Shown piece after piece: positions 1 to 7,408 of a stretch of DNA of 64,000 nt. Position numbers and translations under genes: made by a program. The stretch covers positions 152,938-216,937 of the forward strand of contig NZ_BMQK01000007.1 in the NCBI RefSeq assembly GCF_014648075.1, in the 5' to 3' direction. The notes under the pieces were generated by a model. The model was not told the origin of the DNA and ran no database searches. It was given only the letters and a program-made list of their open reading frames with translations. Source of the DNA: Streptomyces ruber (GTDB taxonomy: Bacteria > Actinomycetota > Actinomycetes > Streptomycetales > Streptomycetaceae). Every line of letters starts with the position of its first letter. Positions within the stretch are counted from its first letter, which is position 1.

Positions 1-197
1 AAACACGAGACGCAGGGGGCGCACGAGAAGCCCGGGGCAGCGTCAGCGGCACCGGGCTCCCCGACGTCCGGGCGTACGAGTTCGCCGCCTGGACCCCACT
101 CGTCGTCCTCACCGTCCTCGCCGGTCTCTGGCCCGCGGCCCTCCTCGGCCTGACCGACCCGGCCGTGCAGCAGCTCCTCGCAGGAGGCACCCGATGA
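1..197 (+). CDS. nuoM: NADH-quinone oxidoreductase subunit M, C-terminal fragment
   Basis: Partial gene, truncated by the left window edge. The last 64 codons read through in frame 3 and stop with TGA at 195-197, overlapping the ATG of nuoN by the ATGA arrangement typical of translationally coupled nuo genes. The visible peptide holds an acidic/Gly linker, then AAWTPLVVLTVLAGLWPAAL, a hydrophobic segment matching the last transmembrane helix of NuoM, a proton-pumping antiporter-like membrane subunit of complex I. The identification relies on this hydrophobic C-terminus and on the position directly before nuoN. Confidence 0.85.
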   Translation, partial: TRDAGGAREARGSVSGTGLPDVRAYEFAAWTPLVVLTVLAGLWPAALLGLTDPAVQQLLAGGTR

Positions 198-1729
198 GCG
201 CCCTGGCCCACCCCCTGGCCCACCCCCTGGCCCAGTCCGTGGTCCAGTCGGTGGACTGGCTCACGATCGCCCCGCCCACCCTCGCGGCGGTCGTCGGACT
301 CGGCGTGCTCGTCGCCGACCTGTTCGTGGGCGACGGGAAGAAGGCCGTGCTCGGCTGGGTGTCGGTCGCCGGTCTCGCCGTCTCCCTGCTCGCGCTGCTG
401 CCGCTGCTGGACGGCGACCGCTCCACCTTCTGCCTCGCCGGCGACGCGGACGTCTGCAGCTACACCGCCGACCGGTTCGCGCTCGTCATCCAGTTCCTGG
501 TCCTCGGCGGCGCCCTCCTCGCGGCCATCCTGTCGACCACGGCCCTGAAGGACGCCAGGGGACTGCTCCCCGAAGGAGAGTTCTGGTTCCTGCTGCTGTC
601 GTCCGCCGCGGGCGCCGCCCTCCTGCCCGCCGCTCGCGACCTGGCGACCCTCGTCGTCGCCCTGGAGGTCGCCTCCCTGCCCGCCTTCGCCCTCGTCGGC
701 CTCAGGTACGGGGACAGGCGCTCCGCCGAAGCGGCGCTCAAGTTCTTCCTGTCGTCGGTCACCGCGACCGCCGTGAGCCTCCTGGGCATCAGCTTCGTGT
801 ACGCCGCCACGGGCACCCTCTACCTGACCGAGATCGCCACACGCGTGCAGGACGTCGACGGGCAGCTCCAGACGCTCACCCGGGCCGGCGTCGTCCTCAC
901 GCTCATCGGCTTCGCCTTCAAGACGGCCGCCGTGCCGTTCCACTTCTGGGTGCCCGACACCTATGTGGGCGCGCCGCTCCCCGTGGCCGCCTACCTGTCG
1001 GTCGTCGGCAAGGCGGTCGGCTTCTCCGGCCTCATCCTCGTCACCGTCGTCGCCCTCCCCTCGTACGCGGACGTCTGGGGTCCGGCACTCGCCGTTCTGG
1101 CCGCCCTCACCATGACCGTCGGCAACGTCGGTGCCCTCCGCCAGCAGACCACGCGCGCGTACAGCGCGGTACGGCTCCTCGCCTGGTCCTCCGTCGGGCA
1201 GGCAGGGTACCTCCTGGTGCCGGTCGCCGCGGCCGCGTACGCCGACGACCCCCGGCGGCCGGTCGGCTCCACCGTCGCGTACGCGCTGATGTACGCCGCC
1301 GTGAACCTCGGAGCCTTCGCCGTGGCCGCCCTGGTGGCCCGCACGAAGCCGCTGAACCGCGTCGCCGACTACCGCGGCCTGTACGCCGCCAGCCCGCTCA
1401 CCGCCCTGCTCCTGGGCTTCTTCCTGCTCTGCCTCGCCGGACTGCCCCCGGGCGTCATCGGGCTCTTCGCCAAGGTGACCGTCTTCTCGGCCGCCGTCGA
1501 CGCGGGCCTCGGCTGGCTCGCCGTGGTCATGGCCGTCAACGTCGTGATCGCCCTCTTCTACTACCTGCAGTGGACCGCACTGCTGTTCCGGGCCCCCGAG
1601 GGCGCGCCCGCGAAGCACCGCGCGACGGCCCCGCTGACGGCGGCCCTCGCCCTCACCGGCGTCCTGGCGGTCGTCCTCTCCGGGGCGCCCCAGCTCGTCC
1701 TGCGCTTCGCCGGCACCGGCCTCTTCTGA
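194..1729 (+). CDS. nuoN: NADH-quinone oxidoreductase subunit N
   Basis: A 511-residue polytopic membrane protein, the last gene of the nuo operon. NuoN is an antiporter-like subunit of the membrane arm of complex I, coupling NADH:menaquinone electron transfer to proton export. The sequence shows about 14 hydrophobic helices and the conserved family core around residues 235-260 (GFAFKTAAVPFHFWVPDTY), which carries the Lys and His of the proton channel. The ATG at 194 follows AGGAGG with good spacing and overlaps the nuoM stop. The N-terminus contains a small in-frame duplication (AHPLAHPLAQ), a harmless local oddity. Confidence 0.95.
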   Translation: MSALAHPLAHPLAQSVVQSVDWLTIAPPTLAAVVGLGVLVADLFVGDGKKAVLGWVSVAGLAVSLLALLPLLDGDRSTFCLAGDADVCSYTADRFALVIQFLVLGGALLAAILSTTALKDARGLLPEGEFWFLLLSSAAGAALLPAARDLATLVVALEVASLPAFALVGLRYGDRRSAEAALKFFLSSVTATAVSLLGISFVYAATGTLYLTEIATRVQDVDGQLQTLTRAGVVLTLIGFAFKTAAVPFHFWVPDTYVGAPLPVAAYLSVVGKAVGFSGLILVTVVALPSYADVWGPALAVLAALTMTVGNVGALRQQTTRAYSAVRLLAWSSVGQAGYLLVPVAAAAYADDPRRPVGSTVAYALMYAAVNLGAFAVAALVARTKPLNRVADYRGLYAASPLTALLLGFFLLCLAGLPPGVIGLFAKVTVFSAAVDAGLGWLAVVMAVNVVIALFYYLQWTALLFRAPEGAPAKHRATAPLTAALALTGVLAVVLSGAPQLVLRFAGTGLF

Positions 1730-1790
1730 TCCGGGCTCCGCCGGAAACCGCATCCACGCGCGCGTGAGGGGAACCCGCACCGCTGCGCGC

Positions 1791-1814
1791 ACCCGCGCAC
1801 CCGCGCACCCGCGC
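1791..1814 (+). repeat. Short tandem repeat, three 8-bp units
   Basis: Three perfect copies of ACCCGCGC in tandem between nuoN and htpX, with a partial fourth copy on each side. It lies just before the putative sigma-R promoter of htpX. No coding role; probably slippage in a GC-rich intergenic stretch. Confidence 0.7.
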
Positions 1815-1818
1815 ACCA

Positions 1819-1845
1819 GGGAACTAGTCCTCCCTGCCGGGCGTT
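1819..1845 (+). promoter_or_regulatory. Putative sigma-R (SigR) promoter of htpX
   Basis: GGGAAC at 1819-1824 is followed after exactly 18 bases by GTT at 1843-1845. This matches the GGGAAT-N18-GTT pattern recognised by the Streptomyces disulfide-stress sigma factor SigR. It sits about 90 bp upstream of the htpX start, and SigR is known to control proteolysis and protein quality-control genes. Seen: motif and spacing. Inferred: control of htpX by SigR. Confidence 0.5.
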
Positions 1846-1935
1846 GACCAGGGAGAAAGGGAGAACTGGGAAGTGACGTCAACGCATCCGTAAGCAAGCA
1901 AGGGTTCCCCTGCCGCACGACTTGGAGGGCGTACC

Positions 1936-2799
1936 GTGCACCGCCGGCACAACGGGCTCAGGACCGCCGTACTCCTCGGCGGGCTGTCCGCACTCATCAT
2001 CGTCATCGGCAGCTTCTTCGGGCGCATGGGCCTCGTCGTCGCGCTGCTCGTGGCGATCGGCACGAACGCGTACGCGTACTGGAACAGCGACAAGCTGGCG
2101 CTACGCGCGATGCGTGCCCGCCCGGTGAGCGAGTTCGAGGCTCCCGGTCTGTACCGCATGGTCCGCGAGCTCTCCACGCAGGCCCGGCAGCCGATGCCCC
2201 GTCTGTACATCTCCCCGACGGACGCGCCGAACGCGTTCGCGACGGGCCGCAACCCGCGCAACGCCGCCGTCTGCTGCACCGAAGGCATTCTGCGCATCCT
2301 GGACGAGCGCGAACTCCGCGGCGTGATCGGTCACGAACTGAGCCACGTCTACAACCGCGACATCCTGATCTCCTCGGTCGCCGGCGCCCTGGCCTCGGTG
2401 ATCATGTTCCTGGTGAACTTCGCCTGGCTGATCCCCGTGGGCCGCTCCAACGACGACGACGGACCCGGCCTTCTCGGCATGCTAATGATCATGATCCTGG
2501 GCCCGCTCGCCGCCACCGTCATCCAGCTCGCCATCAGCCGCTCCAGGGAGTACGAGGCGGACGCCTCCGGTGCCCAGCTGACCGGCGACCCCCTGGCCCT
2601 CGCCAGTGCCCTGCGCAAACTCGAGATGGGCACCAAGCAGCTCCCGCTGCCCCCGGAACCGCGCATCGAGACCGCGAGCCACATGATGATCGCCAACCCC
2701 TTCCGCCCAGGCCAGGGGCTGTCCAAGATGTTCTCGACGCACCCGCCGATGGCGGAACGCATCGCCCGGCTCGAGCAGATGGCAGGTCGCCACCAGTGA
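1936..2799 (+). CDS. htpX: HtpX-type M48 zinc metalloprotease
   Basis: 287-residue membrane-anchored metallopeptidase of family M48B, which degrades damaged or misfolded membrane proteins with its active site facing the cytoplasm. Two N-terminal transmembrane helices (about residues 12-50) are followed by the catalytic motif HELSH near residue 134, two more hydrophobic segments around 150-195, and the third zinc ligand in SREYEADASGA. Length is typical. The GTG start at 1936 follows GGAGG with 6-base spacing. The stop overlaps the start of the YccF gene, so the two are coupled. A sigma-R-like site lies upstream. Confidence 0.93.
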   Translation: MHRRHNGLRTAVLLGGLSALIIVIGSFFGRMGLVVALLVAIGTNAYAYWNSDKLALRAMRARPVSEFEAPGLYRMVRELSTQARQPMPRLYISPTDAPNAFATGRNPRNAAVCCTEGILRILDERELRGVIGHELSHVYNRDILISSVAGALASVIMFLVNFAWLIPVGRSNDDDGPGLLGMLMIMILGPLAATVIQLAISRSREYEADASGAQLTGDPLALASALRKLEMGTKQLPLPPEPRIETASHMMIANPFRPGQGLSKMFSTHPPMAERIARLEQMAGRHQ

Positions 2800-3188
2800 A
2801 GACAATCCTGAACATCATCTGGCTGATCTTCAGCGGCTTCTGGCTGTTCTGCGGCTACATGCTCGCGGGACTGCTGCTGTGCATCACGATCATCGGCATC
2901 CCGTTCGGCGTCGCCGCCTTCCGCATCGGCGTCTACGCCCTGTGGCCCTTCGGGTACACCGCGGTCGAACGCCGGGACGCCGGCGCGCCCTCCTGCGTCG
3001 GCAACGTGCTGTGGCTGGTCCTCGCCGGCTGGTGGCTGGCGCTCGGCCACATCGCCACGGGCATAGCCCTGTGCGTCACGATCATCGGCATCCCCCTGGG
3101 CATCGCCAACTTCAAGCTCATTCCGGTCTCGCTGCTGCCCCTGGGCCGCGAGATCGTGCGCACGGACCAGCCGTTCACCCAACGCTGA
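2796..3188 (+). CDS. YccF domain membrane protein
   Basis: 130-residue small membrane protein containing two YccF (DUF307) units, roughly residues 5-55 and 66-118. Each has a hydrophobic helix pair and the signature ITIIGIPFG or ITIIGIPLG. The function of YccF proteins is not established. It starts with GTG inside the htpX stop (GTGA overlap), so it is translationally coupled to the protease and may be its membrane partner or share its stress regulation. The operon ends here and the next gene converges on it. Confidence 0.85.
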   Translation: MKTILNIIWLIFSGFWLFCGYMLAGLLLCITIIGIPFGVAAFRIGVYALWPFGYTAVERRDAGAPSCVGNVLWLVLAGWWLALGHIATGIALCVTIIGIPLGIANFKLIPVSLLPLGREIVRTDQPFTQR

Positions 3189-3215
3189 CAGAAACGGCGC
3201 CGCCGCGACGCGGTT

Positions 3216-4502
3216 TCACCCTCCCGGCGTCCCTGAACCTGGTCCCCGCACACGCGGCCCCCACCACCGCCGCCGTACCCCGTACGCTGCCGCCCCCAGT
3301 CCCAGGACGGCCGCGCCCACGACGACCGACATGGCCGGCAGCGCGAACGCCAGCGTCACGCAGCCGACCAGCCCCACGAACGGCACGATCCGCGCGACCG
3401 GTGCCGGGCTCAGCGTCCACGCCGACGCGTTGGCGACGGCGTAGTACGCGAGCACGCCGAAGGAGGAGAAACCGACCGCCGCCCGCACGTCCGCCGTGGC
3501 GGCCAGCACGGCGACCGCCATGCCGACGGCCGGCTCCGCCCTGTGCGGGACCTGGCGGCGGGGATGTACGGCGGCGAGGAAACCGGGCAGATGCCGGTCC
3601 CGGGCCATGGCCAGCGCCGTCCGTGAGACACCCAGAATCAGCGCCAGCAGGGTCCCCAGCGCGGCCACGGCGGCACCTGCCCGCACCACGGGCACCAGCT
3701 CCGGGACACCGGCGGCCCGTACGGCGTCGGCCAGCGGAGCCGAGGCGTTCCCGAGCCCGCCCGGCCCCAGCACGGACAGGACGGCGACGGCCACGGCGGC
3801 GTACACCACCAGCGCGATGCCCAGCGCCAGCGGGATCGCGCGCGGGATGGTACGCGCCGGATCACGCACCTCCTCGCCCAGGGTCGCGATCCGCGCGTAC
3901 CCGGCGAACGCGAAGAACAGCAGACCGGAGGCCTGGAACACCCCGCCGGCCCCCGACGGGAGCCCGGTGTCCGACCGTCCGCCGCCGGACCCGGCGGCAG
4001 AGAGGCAGACGACCACGACGGAGGCGAGGACCGCCAGGACCAGGACCACGATCAGCCGCGTCAGCCGGGCCGACTTCCGGATGCCGCCGTAGTTCACGGC
4101 GGTCAGTGACACCACGGCCGCGACGGCGAGGGCGTGCGCCTGATCCGGCCACACGTACACCCCCACGGTCAGCGCCATCGCCGCGCACGAGGCCGTCTTG
4201 CCGACCAGGAAGGACCAGCCCGCCAGATAGCCCCAGAACTCACCGAGCCGCTCACGTCCGTAGACGTACGCGCCGCCGGACTCAGGGTGGAGGGCGGCCA
4301 GCCGCGCCGAGGACATCGCGTTGCAGTAGGCCACCACGGCCGCCAAGCCGAGAGCGAGCAGCAGACCGGATCCGGCCGCACGCGCGGCAGGCCCCAGGAC
4401 GGCGAACACCCCGGCGCCGACCATCGAGCCGAGCCCGATGACCACCGCGTCCCCGACTCCCAGCGTCCGCCGCAGGCCGGCGTCCGGACCAGACTGTGTC
4501 AT
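3216..4502 (-). CDS. APC-family amino acid permease
   Basis: 428-residue integral membrane transporter with about 12 hydrophobic helices. The N-terminal part carries the APC signature GLGSMVGAGVFAVLGPAA (about residues 20-37), where the unwound glycine-rich helix 1 binds the substrate amino or carboxyl group. The ATG at 4502 was chosen because the reading frame upstream encodes a non-hydrophobic, unconserved extension. The substrate cannot be deduced; cationic or neutral amino acids are typical of this branch. It is convergent with htpX-yccF and divergent from the small stress protein gene at 4648. Confidence 0.85.
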   Translation of the reverse strand: MTQSGPDAGLRRTLGVGDAVVIGLGSMVGAGVFAVLGPAARAAGSGLLLALGLAAVVAYCNAMSSARLAALHPESGGAYVYGRERLGEFWGYLAGWSFLVGKTASCAAMALTVGVYVWPDQAHALAVAAVVSLTAVNYGGIRKSARLTRLIVVLVLAVLASVVVVCLSAAGSGGGRSDTGLPSGAGGVFQASGLLFFAFAGYARIATLGEEVRDPARTIPRAIPLALGIALVVYAAVAVAVLSVLGPGGLGNASAPLADAVRAAGVPELVPVVRAGAAVAALGTLLALILGVSRTALAMARDRHLPGFLAAVHPRRQVPHRAEPAVGMAVAVLAATADVRAAVGFSSFGVLAYYAVANASAWTLSPAPVARIVPFVGLVGCVTLAFALPAMSVVVGAAVLGLGAAAYGVRRRWWGPRVRGPGSGTPGG

Positions 4503-4647
4503 GTGCCGCACCCTACTGATCCACGCAACCTTCGGACACGGTGGAGATGTCCTCCCCAACAACAGGACATCAACGAACAAGTCTTCAGCGAACGAACGAG
4601 ACGCAGGACGTCCTGGGGCAAGTGGGAAGAAAGGGCGGTTTCAGGTC

Positions 4648-4914
4648 ATGGGCATCATCGGCTGGATCATTCTGGGACTGTTGGCCGGAGCCATCGCCAA
4701 GTTCCTGCTGCCGGGCCGCGACCCGGGCGGTTTCATCGGCACGACGCTCATCGGCATCGCGGGGGCGTTCATCGGCGGCTGGATCTCCGCCCGCTGGCTG
4801 GACCACCCCATCAACAACAACTTCTACGACGGTGCCACCTGGGCCGCCGCCATCGGCGGCTCTCTCGTACTGCTCATCGCCTACCGCCTTCTCTTCGGCC
4901 ACTCGCGCCGCTGA
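4648..4914 (+). CDS. GlsB/YeaQ/YmgE family stress-response membrane protein
   Basis: 88-residue hydrophobic protein that starts MGIIGWIILGLLAGAIAKFL, the standard opening of the transglycosylase-associated (GlsB/YeaQ) family. Three glycine-rich helices span about residues 2-18, 28-46 and 62-82. Homologues are small inner-membrane proteins induced by stress; their biochemical role is unknown. The ATG at 4648 follows a purine-rich stretch (GAAGAAAGGG) and matches the usual family length. It stands alone between the divergent permease and the convergent yajQ. Confidence 0.85.
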   Translation: MGIIGWIILGLLAGAIAKFLLPGRDPGGFIGTTLIGIAGAFIGGWISARWLDHPINNNFYDGATWAAAIGGSLVLLIAYRLLFGHSRR

Positions 4915-5033
4915 GCGGATACGCCGCAGCCGACTGTCGACTGCGACGCGGCTGCGGGCGGATGAAGCGACGCGGGCCGGTCCGGCGCCTCGAGGCGCCG
5001 GACCGGCCCGCGTCGGCCACCGGTCTGCTCGGC

Positions 5034-5525
5034 CTACCGGTAGTTGACGAACTGCAGTGCGAAGTCGAAGTCCTTGCCCTTCAGAAGGGCGATCACGGTC
5101 TGCAGGTCGTCCCGGCTCTTGGAGCTGACGCGCAGCTCCTCACCCTGGACCTGGGCCTTCACGCCCTTGGGACCCTCATCGCGAATGATCTTCGCCACCT
5201 TCTTGGCGTTTTCCTGGGAGATGCCCTCCTGGATCGAGGCGAAGATCTTGTACTCCTTGCCGGACAGCTGCGGCTCACCGGCGTCCAGCGCCTTGAGGGA
5301 GATACCGCGCTTGATCAGCTTGGACTGGAAGACGTCGAGAACCGCCTTGACCCTGTCCTCGGAGTTCGCCTCCAGCAGGATCTTGTCGCCGCCGGACCAC
5401 GAGATGGAGGCACCCACGCCCTTGAAGTCGTAGCGCTGGGAGATCTCCTTGGCGGTCTGGTTGAGGGCGTTGTCGACCTCCTGCCGCTCGACCTTCGAGA
5501 CGATGTCGAAACTGGAGTCGGCCAT
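5034..5525 (-). CDS. yajQ: YajQ family nucleotide-binding protein
   Basis: 163-residue cytoplasmic protein of the UPF0234/YajQ family, full length. It opens with MADSSFDIVSKVERQEVDNA, the conserved family N-terminus, and has the two ferredoxin-like halves expected for the fold, including KEISQRYDFKG and the C-terminal DFALQFVNYR. Some members bind cyclic di-GMP, others GTP or tRNA; no ligand can be assigned here. Start is ATG at 5525 with upstream AAGGAG. In Streptomyces this gene often lies next to a tRNA-Tyr used as an integration site, which fits the remnant found just beyond it. Confidence 0.92.
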   Translation of the reverse strand: MADSSFDIVSKVERQEVDNALNQTAKEISQRYDFKGVGASISWSGGDKILLEANSEDRVKAVLDVFQSKLIKRGISLKALDAGEPQLSGKEYKIFASIQEGISQENAKKVAKIIRDEGPKGVKAQVQGEELRVSSKSRDDLQTVIALLKGKDFDFALQFVNYR

Positions 5526-5760
5526 GTCCTGTGGCTCCTTGTATCGGATGACTATCGGGTGACTGTCGGGTGCGAAACGGCGCGCTGCAGGGGGCCGCCG
5601 AGCCCGGCGTGCATCCCGGGCCGCATCCGCATAAGCCTAGCCACCCCCTCCCCGACGGACGCCGATCAATCGAGTGGCGAAGCACCCCCGCGCATCAGGT
5701 ATCATTTACGTCGTTGCCACGGAGCACCGCCGAAAAGCGGTTCGAAGCGGTAGCAAACCC

Positions 5761-5805
5761 GGCGGTGTGGCTCAGCCTTCCCAGGTTCGAATCCTGGCGC
5801 CGCCA
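5761..5805 (+). pseudogene. tRNA-Tyr remnant lacking D and anticodon arms
   Basis: A 45-nt sequence folds as an incomplete tRNA. The 7-bp acceptor stem pairs 5761-5767 (GGCGGTG) with 5798-5804 (CGCCGCC), one G-T wobble included. The T arm is perfect: CCAGG at 5781-5785, loop TTCGAAT, CCTGG at 5793-5797. The 13 bases between (TGGCTCAGCCTTC) resemble the variable arm of class II tRNA-Tyr. The D arm and anticodon arm are missing, so it cannot decode. Assignment to Tyr rests on remembered similarity to actinobacterial tRNA-Tyr 3' halves. It may be the scar of imprecise loss of an element integrated at this tRNA. Confidence 0.65.
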
Positions 5806-5812
5806 CATTGGG

Positions 5813-5857
5813 AAAGACCCCCTCCGAACTGCGGAAACGCAGACGGAGGGGGTCTTT
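5813..5857 (+). terminator. Rho-independent-type terminator after the tRNA remnant
   Basis: A 14-bp arm AAAGACCCCCTCCG (5813-5826) pairs perfectly with 5844-5857. Inside it a second 5-bp stem closes a GAAA tetraloop (CTGCG-GAAA-CGCAG). The arm ends in TTT. It is well placed to terminate transcription of a tRNA gene, which supports the view that a full tRNA once stood here. Confidence 0.75.
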
Positions 5858-5874
5858 CTTCGGGTGCTCCTTCT

Positions 5875-6120
5875 CTACGGCCGCTGATCGGCCCCTGCGG
5901 TTTGTTCCTCCTGGGACCTGAGCATCTGTGCCATCGCCTCCAGGCTCTGCGCCGCGGCCGTGCCGCCGCCGCAGGTCAATGAGGCTATGAGGCCGCCGAG
6001 CAGACCGGCCCGGTCGGCGACGATGCGCACCTGACCGACCTCGACGACGAGGCCGAGCAGATTCAGCCGCAGGCCTTGTGGGATGTCGAGTACGACACAC
6101 TCACCAGGCGGTGTTGTCAT
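5875..6120 (-). CDS. Small hypothetical protein
   Basis: 81-residue protein of unknown function. The central part (LDIPQGLRLNLLGLVVEVGQ... LLGGLIASLTC) resembles a leucine/glycine pattern (LGL-x-V, then LLG-x-L-x(3)-C) that recurs in short actinobacterial proteins; that resemblance is from memory. No signal peptide and no clear transmembrane helix. ATG at 6120 is preceded by AAAGGGGG, a good ribosome-binding site, which is why the longer upstream frame was not used. It lies between the tRNA remnant and another small gene and may be element-derived cargo. Confidence 0.5.
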   Translation of the reverse strand: MTTPPGECVVLDIPQGLRLNLLGLVVEVGQVRIVADRAGLLGGLIASLTCGGGTAAAQSLEAMAQMLRSQEEQTAGADQRP

Positions 6121-6310
6121 CTGAGTCCCCCTTTGCGTCCCCCTCGGAAGCACCAGCCGTGCCGTGATACCCCCGTACGGGCGGAACATGCTGATCCGGG
6201 CTCAGAGGTCGCCGTGGCTCCGGCATACGCGTCCGGGAGGTGATGGCCGGCGTCGACGAGTTCGACACGTCGGTCGATACGGCGGTGAGCTCACGGGGCA
6301 CACTGAGCGC

Positions 6311-6517
6311 ATGCCGTCGCATCGCAAAAGCTGTCCCGTGTGCCTTCGCGAGATCGCCGTGGTCGCCGGGCGGTTCGCGCGCCACGACCCGCCCGGCACC
6401 AGCGGTGACCTCGTGTCGTGTCCCGGGTCCCGCACGCCGGCGCAGCTGGGCGCCGCTCAGCCGACGCTGGACGGGTACGTCGTTCCCGAGTTCCCCGGCC
6501 AGATGCCGCTGTTCTGA
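6311..6517 (+). CDS. Small zinc-finger-like protein, possibly mobile-element derived
   Basis: 68-residue protein starting MPSHRKSCPVC. Cys8 and Cys11 (CPVC), a His in RFARHDPPG and a further Cys in LVSCPGS suggest a small zinc-binding site. It ends QMPLF. Short proteins of this CPVC...HDPPG...CPGS type are, from memory, common in Streptomyces integrative elements and phages. Together with the tRNA remnant about 500 bp upstream it supports an element scar. Start is the ATG at 6311; the ribosome-binding site (GAGCGC) is weak. No partner genes (integrase, excisionase) are visible. Confidence 0.5.
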   Translation: MPSHRKSCPVCLREIAVVAGRFARHDPPGTSGDLVSCPGSRTPAQLGAAQPTLDGYVVPEFPGQMPLF

Positions 6518-6553
6518 ACCCCCCGCCGCTGACGGCGTGTACGTGCCGGGCCG

Positions 6554-7210
6554 TCAGTTGCCCGCCACCGACTTCACCGCCACCGGGACCGGTGCCGAGC
6601 CGCTGATCAGTTCCAGGGTGAGGCCGGCCGTGGCCGGAGTGTCCACCAACTCCACGAGAACGGCGGCGACATCGTCCCGCGGGATCGGGCCACGCCCCGT
6701 GTGGGCCTCCAGGCGGACGAGGCCCGTGCCGGCGTCGTTCGTGAGCATTCCGGGGCGCAGGATCGTCCAGTCCAGGGAGTCCAGGCGACGGATGTACTCG
6801 TCGGCCTCGCCCTTGGCGCGCTGGTAGACGTCGAACACCTCGTCACCCGGGTGCAGGGGGTCGGCACCCATCGACGACACGACGATGTAGCGGCGCACGC
6901 CCGCGCGTACCGCCGCGTCCGCGAACAACGTCGCCGCCGCCCGGTCCACCGTCTCCTTGCGGGCGGCGCCGCTGCCCGGGCCGGCACCCGCCGCGAAGAC
7001 GGCCGCGTCCGCGCCCCGAAGATGTTCCGCGACCTCGTCGACCGGCGTCGACTCCAGATCGCACACCACCGGTTCGGCACCGGCCTCCCGAAGATCGTCG
7101 CCCTGCTCGGCGCGGCGGATCAGCCCCACCGCCTCGTCACCACGCGCGGCGAGCAACCGCTCCAGCCGCAGCGCGATCTGACCATGACCTCCAGCGATGA
7201 CAATGCGCAT
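6554..7210 (-). CDS. NAD(P)-binding atypical SDR (NmrA/YwnB-like)
   Basis: 218-residue protein of the atypical short-chain dehydrogenase group. It opens with MRIVIAGGHGQIALRL, a Rossmann-fold GxxGxxG-like dinucleotide loop, followed by DAAVFAAGAGPGSG and YIVVSSMGA at strands 4 and 5, with YQRAKGEAD supplying the YxxxK pair. Such proteins act as NAD(P)-dependent oxidoreductases or redox sensors; no substrate is predictable. Start ATG at 7210 places the Rossmann strand at the N-terminus, as expected. Transcribed alone, in the same direction as the amidohydrolase upstream. Confidence 0.8.
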   Translation of the reverse strand: MRIVIAGGHGQIALRLERLLAARGDEAVGLIRRAEQGDDLREAGAEPVVCDLESTPVDEVAEHLRGADAAVFAAGAGPGSGAARKETVDRAAATLFADAAVRAGVRRYIVVSSMGADPLHPGDEVFDVYQRAKGEADEYIRRLDSLDWTILRPGMLTNDAGTGLVRLEAHTGRGPIPRDDVAAVLVELVDTPATAGLTLELISGSAPVPVAVKSVAGN

Positions 7211-7408
7211 GTCTTCGACCGTACGCCCGCACAGGCGCATCCGCCGAACGACACCGACTGCGCGACCGACCGACTGCGCGACCGGTCGACCGCCCGCGCC
7301 CGCTCGCCGCCGCCCGCCCCGCTGTGCGCGGCGCGCCGCGCGTACGAGTGCTCCCGCCCACCCGCCCGCGAGCTCCAGCCCCAGCCGTGGGCAGCCTCAC
7401 CCCGCGCC

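Noticed and set aside
2879..4441. 520-codon plus-strand frame opposite the permease
   Set aside because: Peptide is almost only Arg, Pro, Ala and Ser; the opposite strand encodes a clear 12-helix transporter.
5525..6520. Complete integrative element at the tRNA remnant
   Set aside because: No integrase, excisionase, replication or transfer gene is visible; only a possible scar remains.
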